Below, piece by piece: positions 29,924 through 42,127 of a DNA stretch of 64,000 nucleotides. The notes beneath the pieces were generated by a model. That model was given only the letters and a program-made list of their open reading frames with translations. It was not told the DNA's origin and did no database searches. Source of the DNA: Udeniomyces pyricola (Eukaryota > Basidiomycota > Tremellomycetes > Cystofilobasidiales > Mrakiaceae). The position numbers and the translations under genes were made by a program. Where the stretch lies: assembly GCA_039545295.1 (NCBI GenBank), contig BCIK01000012.1:620001-684000 (forward strand), in the 5' to 3' direction. Each line of letters starts with the position of its first letter. Position 1 is the stretch's first letter.

Positions 29924-31251
29924 TTAGACTCGGGCGGGCTTGGCGGGCTTAGCTCCACCCTTCATGCCCTGCTTGGAAACCTTGGGGGCGTTGGTGGCAG
30001 CAGTCTACACAAGGGGGAGGGGGGGGGGGGAGGTGAGATATACGAAGGAGGGTGAAAGGGGACAACAGTCGTAACAGTAAGTATCTTGCCTGGTTGAAAC
30101 TTCGGAGCGAAACGGACTAGGTTGGTCGCGAGTACGTACCTTGGGCTTGGAAGCCTTCTCCTTCTTCTCTCCCTTAGCCTTGGCGATAGCGGCCTGTCGG
30201 GCGGCGTTTCGGACCTCGGGCTTCTGGGTTCGCTTGGCGAGGATGGAAGCAAGGTCGGCACCAACGATTCCTCGCTGCACAATGTCAAGGGGGTAGGAAA
30301 AAACAGATCGGAACGAATGAGCACGTTGCACCAGTTGATTGCCCTGATCTTCTCGTAGCCTATCCTGATCCACTGTGCTTCAGAACCCCCGTTCAAGTCT
30401 CTATCCTAGACTCTGCTCTTCCTGCCCTGCCTCGCATGTGACGCATATACTCACCTGCTGCTTAGTGGTCTTCCTCGATCGCTTCTTGGCGACCTCCTCA
30501 GTGATACCCTTCTTGTGCATTCGTCGGTAGACCTGGGTCCACGCGATCTTTCGGGGGTTCTTCCTCTGGAGGAAAAGGGACTCGGACTTGTGGTTGAGGA
30601 ACCTGAAGACCTAGAGTTGGTGAAACCGACGCAGTGATGATCGGCGGCAGAGCGATCGAGAGGGAGGTCGTATGAGCAAGCAGGGAAACATGTGCGTGGG
30701 TACGACAAGGAGGGCACACAAGGATGTCAAGGAGATAGGAGTCGGGGGATCAGGTCGAGACGCGATTGTCGAGGGGATTGAATGAAACGCAAAACATGGC
30801 GCGAAATATAACAAATGCGTCGAGTTTTTGAGGATTTGAGCGCGTGCGAAGTAGAGAAGCAGAAGTGAGTGGGAGGGGGGGAGGTTGGTCAAGGTAGTCG
30901 TGTGGGTGAAAAAGAGCGATAGTTGTGAGGATACGCCGTGAGACCGTCGGAAAGGATGGATCCGGACGGGCATATGGAGCAAAGGTGGAATCGTTTGCGG
31001 CACATGTAGGAAGTCGACAAGGGAAAAATAGGCAGTGAGGAAGCAAGACTCAGTGATCTTATCCGGTGAAAGTTACGGAGACCGTATATTGTTGTATGCT
31101 ATCCCAGATAGGTCCATAGCGGTAGCATACACCCCAAAGAAAAGGAGAAGAATCAGGCTCAAAAGCGTACCTTGGAGTCACCTCGGACGTAGAGCTTTCC
31201 CCGCGAGGGGTAGATCTTGTAACCGGAGAAAGAGCAGATCTCGACCTTCAT
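29924..31251 (-). CDS. RPL24: 60S ribosomal protein eL24
   Basis: Four exons (31251-31171, 30610-30455, 30274-30140, 30004-29924) encode 150 residues, normal for eL24. The N-terminus [19 protein letters not shown] is diagnostic. It is followed by [32 protein letters not shown] and [17 protein letters not shown], then a Lys/Ala-rich tail. The protein sits at the 60S-40S interface. All junctions are phase 0 with good GT-AG sites. The first intron is long (560 nt) for this window and holds a hairpin (see findings). The gene is divergent from the 5'-nucleotidase gene. Confidence 0.98.
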
Positions 31252-32090
31252 CTTGAGGGAGAAGAATCAGAGTAGTAATGACAAGAGTGTTGACGGGTTG
31301 GTGAAGACGAAGCACGGACGCGAAGAGGGCAGGGAAGGGAGACGAGGCGAAGAGTCAGCTTCGAAAGTAGGCAAGGCAAAGGGCAAAGGTGAGGAGGGGA
31401 GAAGAGAGGGCAGGCCATGATCAGGCTCAACCTTCTCTTCGCTCCTCCTCTTCTGGATGCCATGGACGCCAGCTCGTATGTTGAATGTTCCAGGGGCGAC
31501 TATGTGTTGATTGTTGTGCTTGGTCGGTGCATAGCTACGCCTCTCTGCCCCGACTGGGCTGGAAAGGATGTAAGCTCATGGGGCCGAGCAATAATTCCCC
31601 CTTGGGTCTCCTCCTCGAAACCCCTTCCCCTTCTTCTGTCGTGCCCGTGGAAACGAGGAAATGGTCCCACGTCGCTGTCGATACGGTCGCCGTAGAGGAG
31701 TGACGAGGTGTCGTCTGAGAATAGTGTGATGGGCTTGAGGGAGATGGAACGGGTAGAGCTGGCGTCTGAGAGGCGTAGCGAAGGGAAAGGCGAACAAACC
31801 TTGAGGGATTCTTGCGGGAGGGGACGAGGGGAGGGGGAGAAGCGAAGACGGGCAAGAGGTTTTTTCGACTGGTCTCTTCGACTCGCGCACGCCTCGCCTC
31901 GGCCTCTTGCTTTCTCATTCTCGCTGCAGCTGCAGCTGGCCCTGCCCACCCAGCCCACTCTGGCCTTCGCCGCATCATCATCAACTGTTGCTCATCATCA
32001 TCGTCTGGAATTCCCGTGATCCATCACTTCGACGCAGCAACCATATCATCATCTCTTTGAAGCATATACTCACCCCTCTCTCTTCCTTCA
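31252..32090. other. Divergent promoter region of eL24 and nucleotidase genes
   Basis: This 839-bp region must contain both promoters and leaders. A minus-strand open frame (31984-31535, about 149 codons) overlaps another open frame in a different phase. Neither has a recognisable domain, so I do not call a gene. CAT/CATCAT-rich DNA lies just upstream of the plus-strand start. Confidence 0.5.
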
Positions 32091-35000
32091 ATGGGTGACT
32101 CCCTCCCTCGATAGACTTAAGTCTTCATCTCCCCTTCTGGCCTGCAGCTTACAGCACCACCTGACCTTCGCATTGCCCCTTATCCTATATGCAGTCACCA
32201 CCACCAACTCATCCTCCATCTCCCTCCCCATCCTCCGTATGTCATCCGTCGTCATCTCCGCCCTCATTCAAAGGCTCCAACTCATACCGTTCACCCGTTT
32301 ACCTTGCATCCAGATTTTAACGATGTCTATCGAGTCCATCAAAAATATGTCGCGTCTCCTTCACCCCACCCATCTAACCCGACCTCGACCGACGGCTCTG
32401 CCCATGATTCTTCTTCGGCTGCTCCCGATCCCAAGCCCGACTCCAGTCCGCCTGTCCCACAACAGATATCTGCTGCTCAATTCGCAGAGAAACTCCTCAC
32501 AATCAGACAGAGTTGGCCTGATGGACCATCAGATGAGGCAAAAGAGGGTTTAGTACTGTTCTCTGGAGGTGAGTTGACCGAACAAGTGACCCGGGCCGAA
32601 GGGCGGGGAAGAGGAGAGAGGCATAGGGAGTAAAGCAGCGATTGAGTGGGGTCACACTCTGACTCATGTCGGCCAAGTACATGGTCTACAGTATGCATTC
32701 ATAGCTGAACTCCAGACCTGTCAATATATAATATCGAGTCAACATGGCATGGGGAGAAGTGCGCAGTGCACTTCTTTTCCAGCTGGCCTGAGAAAGATGA
32801 TGGCTACGCATCTACTAGTCAATCAATCTATGCCTCGGCTCCTATCGCCTAGCCATCCTTGCATAGCCTACATTCTTGAAGCTGACAAACCAGATTAATA
32901 TGTGCATGGCGAAAGCGGATACGTCCCACTGACGATGCGCGACCGGACCTGACCGTTTTATCTTCCCTCTTCGCACACGTTCCTCGGTGCATGCGTCGTC
33001 GCACCAGATGTCTTCTTCCCCTCTGTAGAGTCGACGATCACCCGTGGATCTCACCTTGTTCCGCTCCTCAACGAACTCAAGCTCGATGTCGCAGTCACGG
33101 GCAACCATGAATACGATTCCGCCTGGCCTCATCTGTCCAAACTCATCGGCGACTGCAACTTTCCATGGCTTCTGTCCAACATCATCGATACCGATACCAA
33201 CGCGACACCTGTTCCTCTCAATCGGTTTATCATACTTGAACGGTGTGGGATCAGGATCGGTGTGGTGGGATTAGTAGAGTCGTATGTTTGGCCATTCCCC
33301 TTACTCTGCTGCCTCTCATTTGTCGGTCATATCCAGATACTTCAGAGCTGACTTTCCTTTGCGACCTTGATTGTTGAATGATCTTCATCAGGGATTGGAT
33401 TGCAACAATCCCATCTTTTCCAACTAACTGGAAGCATTTGCCCATGAAGGAGACTGGACTGTCCCTGTCGGAGCTTCTTCGCGATCCACAGGGCGACCAT
33501 CGCTGTGACCTCGTTATTGCACTCACGCATTCGCGCGTGAGCAATGACATTCAGCTTGCCAATGAGCTGGGAGCCGTTCAGTACGATGAAAGCGAAGCTC
33601 CGGGGCATGGTGTCGACTTGATCCTCGGTGGTCATGAGTGAGTATCGGGTGGTCCCTTTTGCTTGAGTATCTATCGAGAGTACGGGCGATCAGAGAACTG
33701 ATCATGAGCTGCCCAATTCTCTTGGATGACCATCGACAGCCATATGTACTACGTACGTCGCATATCACTCGCCAAAATCGTAAGAACTTGACTATGTGAT
33801 ATGACGATGCTAACCTCCATTTCTCGTCTCCACAGATTGGTCAAGGGATAAAGCAGTGGAAAAATTGGGATCGACCGACTACACCACTCGCTGGAACAGA
33901 GGCAGATCAGCGAACTCTGTGAGTTTGTCAAAATATACTATGCGATTCTTACCTTTTCTGGTTGTCGCATGATCTTGCTAACGTTCCGTGGATTCTCCTC
34001 TCAATTTCAATCAGCATCGTCAAGTCCGGTACAGACTGTGCGTTCGCTGCCTTTTGCTGGGTGTACTGGGCCCACCCGAATCGCTTGTCTATCAAGCATC
34101 AGTGGTTGACATCCAGCAATCGTTTCTCTGCATAAACACCCTTATAGTTCGTGATCTCTCCTCCTTCACGCTGAACTGCCGTAGGAACCCCTCTCCTTCT
34201 CCGTCTTCCCCCCGGACCGTCATCATCGCGTCCGTCGATCTCGGCACACATCACTCCATCACGCCCGAAACGCCTACGAATGATCGCATCGAAAAGCTTA
34301 TCACCAGTCTTCTTGGTGAAGTCAATAAGACGCTAGAGAAACCCGCTTGTTGGACATTGACGCAATGGGATTGCCGAAGCGAATTAGTCCGGACCGAGGA
34401 GAGTGCCATCGGGAACTGGCTTGGAGACGGTGAGTGTGCAATCCCGCTTGTACTATGTAGTCTTGTGAAACACGCTAGAAGTGGACACTCATGAGTATGA
34501 GTCGCATCATCGACATGGGCATCGTTTGATCTACACTGTAGTTCTCATGCAGACATATTCTGGGTCACCCGCGTTGAAGGGGAAAAAGGTCGACATCGCT
34601 CTTAATTGTGGCGGCACCATTCGAGGCGATTCTATGTATGGCCCTGGTATCGTCACTTTTGGAGATGTAAGCTCCGCTTACCGTACTGTTTCGCGGGCGG
34701 TTATTTCCTTGGTCTTCAGTAGCCTATCTTCGCCTTCAAGCAATCCTTGACTCAGCCCTCCTGTATGATCTGAATGCCTTTAACTCACGTACCTCCAAAC
34801 TCCTCATTTTGTTGACCTCCTGTTAGATTCTCGAGATCTTGCCGTTCGAGGACCCTGTCGTCGTGGTGGAGATGAACGGCCGACAGATCTGGGACGCTCT
34901 CGAGTCAGCCCTTAGCAAGTACCCCTCACAAGAAGGTGAGCTCCTGTATTTTGACTGCCCTTTTTGATTCAGTCTCAAACGTTTCAAAGCAGGTTCTGAA

Positions 35001-36746
35001 TACGCATAAATCTCTGCGATCCGCTTCGGTCATCTTGTTAGGTCGATTTCCTATCGTGGCCGGCCTTCGAGTCACTTGGGACTCGCGCCTCCCTCCTGGT
35101 TCCCGCGTCAAATCCATCGACCTCGTCTCTCATCGGCATCGCCGTCGTCGTCCATCTACGAGATTGACTGCCAGCCACGACAAAAAGAAAAGCTCTCGTT
35201 CACAGACGCCCTCTCTGTCGGGCACTCAGACTCCTCGGCCGGGTCGACCCCACTCTAGGGCTTCAGGAGCCGGGTCCGATTCCGACTCTGTCAAATCGAG
35301 CTCTTCCGAGTCAGAGGATGGCGACGACGAGGATGTTGCTGATACTCTGGACGACGCTAAGCTAGACGCTCTACCCGAATCTCCGACTGATGCCGTTGGC
35401 CGGAAGATTAAGGTCTCTGTTCATGGTTCTACAGTCGAAATTCGACGTGCGAAAGCTCAGTTCACCGAGCCAATCAAGAAGGAGGATGGAGGAAGAATCT
35501 ATACAGTCGTGACCCGTGACTACATGGCTCAAGGATATGACGGTTATGAAGCCTTGAAAGGGTGCAAATACCTCATGTGAGTGCTTTGATTTCTTATCTC
35601 CTACCGTTGAGGTCGAACAGAGAGCTGGAACGATTGCGAGGATGAAGATGAGGCGAATACCATCGATTCCATTTTCTGAACTTGTCCGACATCAAACCTT
35701 CTTTTGTTGCAGAGATGACGAGAACGGGCAATTGATGAGCAGCATCCTCCGTCAATTCCTCCTTGGGTTAGTACCCTCGATTTCACAATCAAACGGTCAT
35801 CAATCTCGAAAACCATTGTTGCACGCATTGGGTTCTCACTCACCGTGGTTTCTCAATCATCCTCAGCTCCTCTTACATCTGGAAAAAGCGCCGTCTGCTT
35901 GCCGACCAAGCTCAACCCGGTACACAGTCGCCTGAGACGGCGGACACCCTGGCATCGTCCGTCGCCATGCCTGCCCCTGAAAACACCCTACATCTCGATG
36001 CTAAAACAGACCGTATCATCCAAGGGTCCAAGAAAAGTCGGCCTCGCAATCCGCCCAACGGATTGACGGGCGATCGAGAGGCAGATACCAAGATGGCGGG
36101 CAGGATCTCGAACGGGTGGACGAGTATCAGAAATGCCTTGAGAGTTGCAAGGAAGGAACATATGAGCGAGGTGAGTTCTTGTCGTGTGTCAAGAGTATGA
36201 ATGCGGGCACAGCTACAGAGAACTGATGTTGCGTGTTCGTTTTGTCGCCTTCTCTTTTGTGTTCGATCCTGTCTTGACTTATTGGCCCGGAACCTCACAC
36301 ATCATTTGGTTGATGTGGCGCCATTTTCGCTAGGTTGATTGCTACGTAAGAAATCTCATCTGAACCTCCTGCTGTCTCGTCCATTCTGACCTAATCAAGA
36401 TGTCATTCTCGTGTGGACGGAAGTTCCCGCTGACTTATGCCTCCCTTTCGTCCTGTGTCTATAGGACGGAACCACTACTCGTAAGACCCAATGCGAATCT
36501 CCAACTCACGCCGAGTCCTCAACTTCCAGCACCCCATCCTCTGACCCTACTTCTCCAACGAGCCATGATCGCACCATCTCTACTACGAGCACTACTGCGA
36601 CCATGGAAAGTGAGGCTTCGACGGAACTGGAAGACGAGGCTGCGACGTTCTCGCTGGGGGATATTGCGAAGATTGCGGATGACGTGGCGGTTGTGGCGCC
36701 GGTGATTGATCATCGCATGAGGGATCTTGCGAGAAGTGGGAAGTAG
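32091..36746 (+). CDS. 5'-nucleotidase (UshA-like) family metallophosphoesterase
   Basis: Sixteen exons keep frame to about 880 residues: 32091-32094, 32195-32236, 32314-32568, 33008-33281, 33392-33637, 33740-33752, 33836-33918, 34015-34037, 34148-34429, 34542-34666, 34827-34935, 35042-35576, 35713-35766, 35867-36170, 36334-36345 and 36465-36746. The joined start gives SLPILHFNDVYRV, the first metal motif. Then come VLFSGDVFFPS, VTGNHEYDSAW (~131-140), LILGGHDHMYY (~269-277) and IVKSGTDFRDLS. The C-terminal nucleotide-binding domain has ALNCGGTIRGDSMYGPG, LEILPFEDPVV, GRFPIVAGLRVTWD and TRDYMAQGYDGYEAL. A Ser/Asp-rich insert (exon 12) and a disordered tail are extra. The family hydrolyses nucleotides; the substrate here is unknown. 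There is no signal peptide, so a cytosolic location is likely. The first two tiny exons are inferred from phase and the conserved start. Confidence 0.9.
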
Positions 36747-37272
36747 TAGCAAATGATTGGAGGAGGTTGTGGGAAATTATCCGGTTGGATGCGAGGTAAC
36801 GGAAAAGTATATCGGCTATATAAGATGGCAGGGTATAGTCCAGCGGATTGACAATTGCACGAGGCAAGAACCCTAGACATATGTACAACTGTGATTTGAA
36901 GGAATCGATGAAAACGAGGCGGTCAAACCTAATATCAATCGAGTGTGCGATTGCGAGACCTGCATAACGTATAACGTATAACGTATAACAAGTTGCTTCA
37001 AGATGCTCCAGGGCCTAAATACCGAAGAGACCTCATGCATAACTACAACGCGTTAGTTATAGCCGGCCCGACTTAACTTTCACTCAGACTGCAAATGCGG
37101 GGGAGTTGGGGGGGGGGGGGGACGGAGCGAAAGCCCTGGTTTTGCCGGGCGGCCCGGACGGGCAAACGGCCCGGGTCATCCGAAGAGAAGAAAACGGGAC
37201 GAAGAGAGCCTTTGAGAGGTTCAACTCTTCCTTCATCCTCATCCACCACCCCATCTGCCTTCTTGCTTCACC
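36747..37272. other. Intergenic region
   Basis: This lies between two plus-strand genes. It has three tandem copies of a TATAACG heptamer at about 36967-36989 and a G-run near 37109-37121. It is the likely promoter of the dehydratase gene. No gene was seen. Confidence 0.5.
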
Positions 37273-40010
37273 ATGTCATGTAAGTCAAAGGCTCTCGGCC
37301 TTTCATGTGCCTTGTTCCGGTGGAGTGTGCTAGGTCCTGGGGATCGAGCTTGTGACGAGATTGCTTGCTGCCTACAGTTGCTGATTGAAACATGTCCATG
37401 TCGTTCCCTTTGTGTCAATGCAGCTCTTACCATCACCAACTTCTCCGTCCATGGTACGTTTCACGTTATCATCTCTCATAATATCCTCCTCATATCACCC
37501 ACTCTCTGCCCAGTGCTCCACGTGCACTTCCACCATATCCTTTTTGAACCCTTATTCACCCCGCTTTTTCTCCCTTTCTTTTCCTTTATGTGTCCGCAGA
37601 CGTTCGATTCCCAACTAATGCCGATGCATCGGGCACGGATGCCATGAACACTTCATGCGACTACTCTGCCGCATATGTCGTGCTCGAGACGGAAGACTCA
37701 GGCCTCGCAGGTCAAGGAATGACTTTCACCATTGGTCGAGGAAACGAGATCGTTCGTTCCTTTCCCCTTTGAGTCGTAACACTCTCTCCGACTGGGTGTC
37801 GAACTTACCATCTTCTTCTCCTGCTTTAATCCCTTGCTCTACGACTTGGATATGACTACCACCCTTTGACGACGTAGGTCTGTGCTGCCGTCGCCCTCAT
37901 TGCTGAACGTATCAAGGGCAAAAAAATCGAGGACCTCTTCTCGGATATGGGTGAGACTTGGAACTACCTCGTCTCCGATCCTCAATTGCGATGGATTGGA
38001 CCTGAAAAGGTGAGTCAGCTCGGTCCTTCTTCTATTCTTGCTTCCTTTTGGAGTAGGAGGAACAAGCAACGTGGGAGAGATAAGCTCATGTGGTGTTGTC
38101 TTGGGATGTCTTGCTCTGGCTTCATCATAGGGAGTCATCGCCATCGCCACGGGTGCCGTTTCGAACGCGCTTTGGGATCTGTATGCCAAGTCGAGGAACA
38201 AGCCTCTCTGGAAGCTCATCTGTGACTTCACTCCCGTACGTATAAGAAAACTAAGTTGTCGTCATCGTTTTTCCCTAGTGCAAGGACTGACGCCTTGCTT
38301 GTTGCTTACTCTGGTCGATGTTGTAATTGGTATCTTTTGGTGTTTCTCTTTCTTCAGGAGGAGTTTGTCAAATCGACGTGCTTCCGGTGAGTATCTTTGC
38401 TTGTCTACTGACAGCTGATAAAATTCCTTATCCTCTCCACACCTGTGTCGATAGGTCGTACGAGACTGACAACTCAACGGTCCTCCCTTTCTTCCCTTCT
38501 TCCTCTCATGCTTTTCTGCAATGTTCAGATACATCACCGACGCTCTGACACCCGAAGAAGCCTTGGCCATTCTCAAGGAGAAGGAAAGCGGTAAAGCTGA
38601 GCGAGAGAAGCACGTCATCGAGAAAGGTTACCCCGCATACACGACTTCGGTCGGTTGGCTTGGCTACGACGACGAAAAGGTCCGAAGGCTCACTAAGGAC
38701 GCTCTCAACCAGGGATTTAACCACTTCAAGGTACGTTTTGTGTGATAAGCTTTGCGTGTAGTGGTACATGTAAGAGTCTGTGCTTGACTCACGTTCTTGA
38801 TGTTCATTCTTCTGGTCTTTGCTGTTTTTGTCTGTTGCTCTTCTGAACACAGCTCAAAGTCGGCGCTAACGTTGAAGACGATCTCCGCCGAGGTCGCATC
38901 ATCCGGTCCATCATTGATGACCCTGCCAACCTACCCGAATGGCGAGAGAAAATTACGCCAGAGTCTATTGCTGGCAAGAACGCCGGTCCGGCGGGATGCG
39001 TCCTCATGGTCGATGCCAACCAGGTCTGGGACGTTAGTGAAGCGATCGACTACGTCATCAAGCTTAAGCCTCTCAACCCGTGGTTCATTGAAGAGGTTAG
39101 TCATCGTATCGTGAGAAAACGTCAACGGGACGTGTATGAGATGAACTCTTGATTGACGAATCATACACCTTGCTTTTCATCACCTGGTCATTCTTATTTG
39201 CCTTGCCTCGCTCCTACTCTTCACAGCCCACCGCCCCGGATGACATTTCAGGCCACGCTCAGATCCGCAAAGGCCTCAAGCCGCATGGTATTGGAGTCGC
39301 CACTGGCGAACACGCCCACAACCGAATGGTTTTCAAGCAGCTCCTGCAGGCTGAGGCGATCGATGTCTGTCAGATTGACTCGTGTCGACTGGCGGGTGTC
39401 AACGAGGTTCTCTCCGTCTTGCTTATGTCGGCAAAGTCAGTACTGTATCGACAAACTTGGACCAACGCGACACGTTGCAAAGGAAAACAAAATACTGATC
39501 TAGATTCTTACCTTCAACGTGTGTCTTGCGCTGTGATGTCTATAGGTTCGGCATTCCCGTATGCCCTCATGCTGGTGGTGTTGGTCTTTGTGAATATGTC
39601 ATCCACCTCTCTCTTATCGACTACATCGCAGTCTCCGGTTCCTACGATCGCAACGTTCTCGAATACGTCGACCAGTCAGTTTCCGTCCCTTGAATCCTAT
39701 TTTTCGTATCCCTTCTCTTCGCCACTCAAGCTGATTGCCACTTCATTTATTCTGGTTCTCACTGAATTCAACACGACTCTCTCTCTCTCCTCTGTATAGC
39801 TTGCACGAGAACTTCAAATGGCCCGTCTCGATCAACGACGCTGGTCGATACAACGTCCCGCTCGACCCCAAAGGCGGCTACTCCATCGAGATGTTCCCCC
39901 AGTCGATCGAGAACTACTCGTTCCCGGGTAAGGAGGGTGGATACTGGCATGCGGCTGCCAAGGGTCAGGAGGATGCTTGGAACAAAGAACACAACGTCGT
40001 TCACAACTAG
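37273..40010 (+). CDS. Enolase-superfamily L-fuconate / L-galactonate dehydratase
   Basis: Eleven exons join to 482 residues: 37273-37279, 37424-37453, 37600-37751, 37878-38009, 38131-38235, 38358-38386, 38529-38730, 38853-39095, 39227-39435, 39546-39674 and 39800-40010. Similarity along the full length is to fungal LGD1 (L-galactonate dehydratase of the D-galacturonate pathway) and animal ENOSF1 (L-fuconate dehydratase). Motifs: [74 protein letters not shown], catalytic KLKVG (Lys ~219, ~221), metal ligands MVDANQ (Asp ~273), WFIEEPTAPDD (Glu ~299) and [10 protein letters not shown] (Glu ~328). The reaction is beta-elimination of water from a sugar acid to a 2-keto-3-deoxy acid. Which sugar acid is used cannot be told from sequence. 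The first coding exon is only 7 nt. Confidence 0.94.
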
Positions 40011-40505
40011 ATGTCATAGTCGTCGCTGGCCGTTTCTTTTTTCCCTTCTGTCTTATCATCCCCCAATCTTTATTCTTGGCATCCAAAAACCCTTGCATCA
40101 CTTGAACCCAGTCCGACGTTCTTTTTTTTGTTGCATAAGTGTCGCGCGTACCGTACGCCATTGTAATTCATGCTTGTTGACTCCATGGTTTATGCCCAAG
40201 CCCAGATAATCGAGCGAACATGTCTTGAAGGAGAATGCACTTGTTTCATTAGTCTCACCACATCAAACGGTCATTATCACCATTCTCGCAATTGCACAGC
40301 CTCATTTTCGAATTCCGATGTTGTAGCTCTGTCGTTTACGACAGAACGGTCGTAGACCATCTGATATAAGTCGGATCACTTTTAGTAGGGGAGCGGCCGA
40401 AAAAAAATAAATCGGCTTCAAATTTTCAGCATCATCTCATAATATACGTGAGACATAGTTCCCAAAATTTTAGAGAAAGAAACCGTCTAGAGCGCGGATG
40501 CCAGG

Positions 40506-40560
40506 CCGATTTCTCCCAAAAAAAAAGGAGCGTTTCTCCCCAAAAAAGAGGGGAAATCGG
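40506..40560 (+). repeat. Inverted repeat with A-rich loop
   Basis: CCGATTTCTCCC at 40506-40517 faces GGGGAAATCGG at 40550-40560, giving a stem of about 11 bp. The loop holds two near copies of TTTCTCCC(C)AAAAAA. It directly abuts the ~173-bp tandem repeats. Confidence 0.7.
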
Positions 40561-41110
40561 AAGACGGTGAAATACTCGACAGATTTGGTATTCTTAGAAG
40601 ATGAAGAACTGGTGGTGAGATACTAGGAATACATTCTTTCATCAGCTATGGTTCTTGCGCGTCGATAAAGGTAAGCTAGAAGAAAGGGGGACTTGGGTGG
40701 TAATTAGGTGAAGGTCGTCTCCCAAGCAACAAAATTAACAAAATTTCTGACGATTATGTTACCCTTAAAAGGCGAAGGAATGGAAGCAGAGTACGGGGAA
40801 CACATATCTTCATCAGCTATGGTTCTTACGTGTCGAACAAGATTAGCCTGATATCAAGGGACTCACTTGAGCGATCAATAGGTAGGGGTCGTCTCTCGGG
40901 CAATAAAATGAATAAAACTCTCGACAGATTTGGTATCCCTAGAAGACGAAGAACTGGTGTTAGGATACTGAAAATACGTTTGACTATCAGCTGTAGTTTT
41001 TAAGCATCGGAAGAGATAAACCAAGAGAGAAGAGACTGACTTGAACGGTTCTTAGGTGGGGGTCGTCTTCCAAGCGATAAAGATGACAAAACTCTCGACA
41101 GATTTGGTGC
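40560..41110 (+). repeat. Diverged ~173-bp tandem repeat, about three units
   Basis: The word CTCGACAGATTTGGTAT or a decayed form recurs at about 40575, 40746, 40920 and 41094, a spacing of 171, 174 and 174 bp. Other blocks recur in register: AGAAGATGAAGAACTGG (40595, 40940), ATCAGCTATGGTTCTT (about 40640, 40814; decayed near 40988) and AGG(T)GGGGTCGTCT followed by AA(T)AAAAT (about 40707, 40881, 41055). Units are roughly 70-80 percent alike by eye. The fourth unit breaks off about 20 bp in. It is not an annotated element I recognise. Confidence 0.8.
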
Positions 41111-42127
41111 ACTGTGCTGGCGAGAAGTCGTCGTCATGATCGAATCCATCGGCCGAGACCCTAGCGCGTCGGAAGAAGTAGGTTGGAGGGCAAGAGAAGT
41201 CCTTGGGTAGATGACAGAGGGGGCAAATTTGTGGGCTACCAAATTGTCCGTGCGGTCGTTGGTCGAAGCGCGCGATGGCCTGCCCTCGCCCCGCCTCGTG
41301 CATCAACGCGGGCAGTTCAGTCAGTACACATTAACACGATGGGAGATACAGCATCTCTGAGCTGTCCTGAAGTCTACCAGGGCATTGGTGAGGCTGGTAC
41401 CACGCAGGTCGTGCACAGGACATGTTAGTGCAGCCGATGCTGGGCTTCGCGGGTCAATACACAGGGCCACGATTGGCCGGAGCGAGAAGGAAGCAGATCA
41501 GCCGGTTCGATCGGGATGTATGTAAGATACGAGAGAGTGGAAAAGGGGAATGGAGCGAGGGCAGGCGAAGGAGATGCTGAATGCACGAGGGACGAGGGGA
41601 ATGTGGTTGGGAGCGAAGGGACACCTCGCGCTTTCGAGCTGTTCCTCGCTCGAAATCGCTTCAAGTCCCGATTTTCTTGACTTTGAGTGGTCTTCTCGAA
41701 CCCTTGCGGCTCTCGAGTGAAGCCAAGATTTCGCGAGTACTCTATCACTACATATATACGACGCAGATGTCGTAAGTTGAGCAACCGAAAATTCGGAATC
41801 GCGAAAAGTCGCAATCACGTCTGATGTGATGAGACCATTGTTTCATGGCAACAAAGAAACAGACGGGTTTCATATAATATGCACATCGGCCTTGATTCTA
41901 TTACGCATTATAACGGCCTGTACGTAGCTTCCGAGAACCGATCGAGGGCGCCCCTGTTTGCTGCAAGTCTCAATCTCGATGCATCAAGATAACTGAATCG
42001 TTTATCTTTCGTCATCGACCAGCTACATGCCCTTCACATCCATCTCACGTATCTTCAACTTGGTCCCAGCTCACTCGTGCTCCTTCCGGTCTTTATCTAG
42101 TACTCACCTTCTCCAGCTCCACCTCGA

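Larger units (their letters stand above)
40011..42127. other. Gene-poor region with diverged tandem repeats
   Basis: This 2.1 kb stretch has no recognisable gene. It contains an inverted repeat (arms about 40506-40517 and 40550-40560) and, immediately after, a ~173-bp tandem repeat listed separately. A minus-strand open frame at about 41814-41425 shows no known motif. Confidence 0.55.

Noticed and set aside
30275..31170. Intron-encoded snoRNA in eL24
   Set aside because: No box C (RTGATGA) and box D (CTGA) pair in the right orientation and spacing was found.
31535..31984. Minus-strand open frame of about 149 codons upstream of eL24
   Set aside because: It overlaps a second open frame in another phase, has no recognised domain, and sits in a divergent promoter region.
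32189..32313. Alternative nucleotidase start at ATG 32189
   Set aside because: It would need a 37-nt intron and disrupts the conserved LHFNDVY motif. The start via ATGG at 32091 restores it.
41425..41814. Minus-strand open frame of about 129 codons near the tandem repeats
   Set aside because: No conserved motif, splice context or matching codon bias was found.
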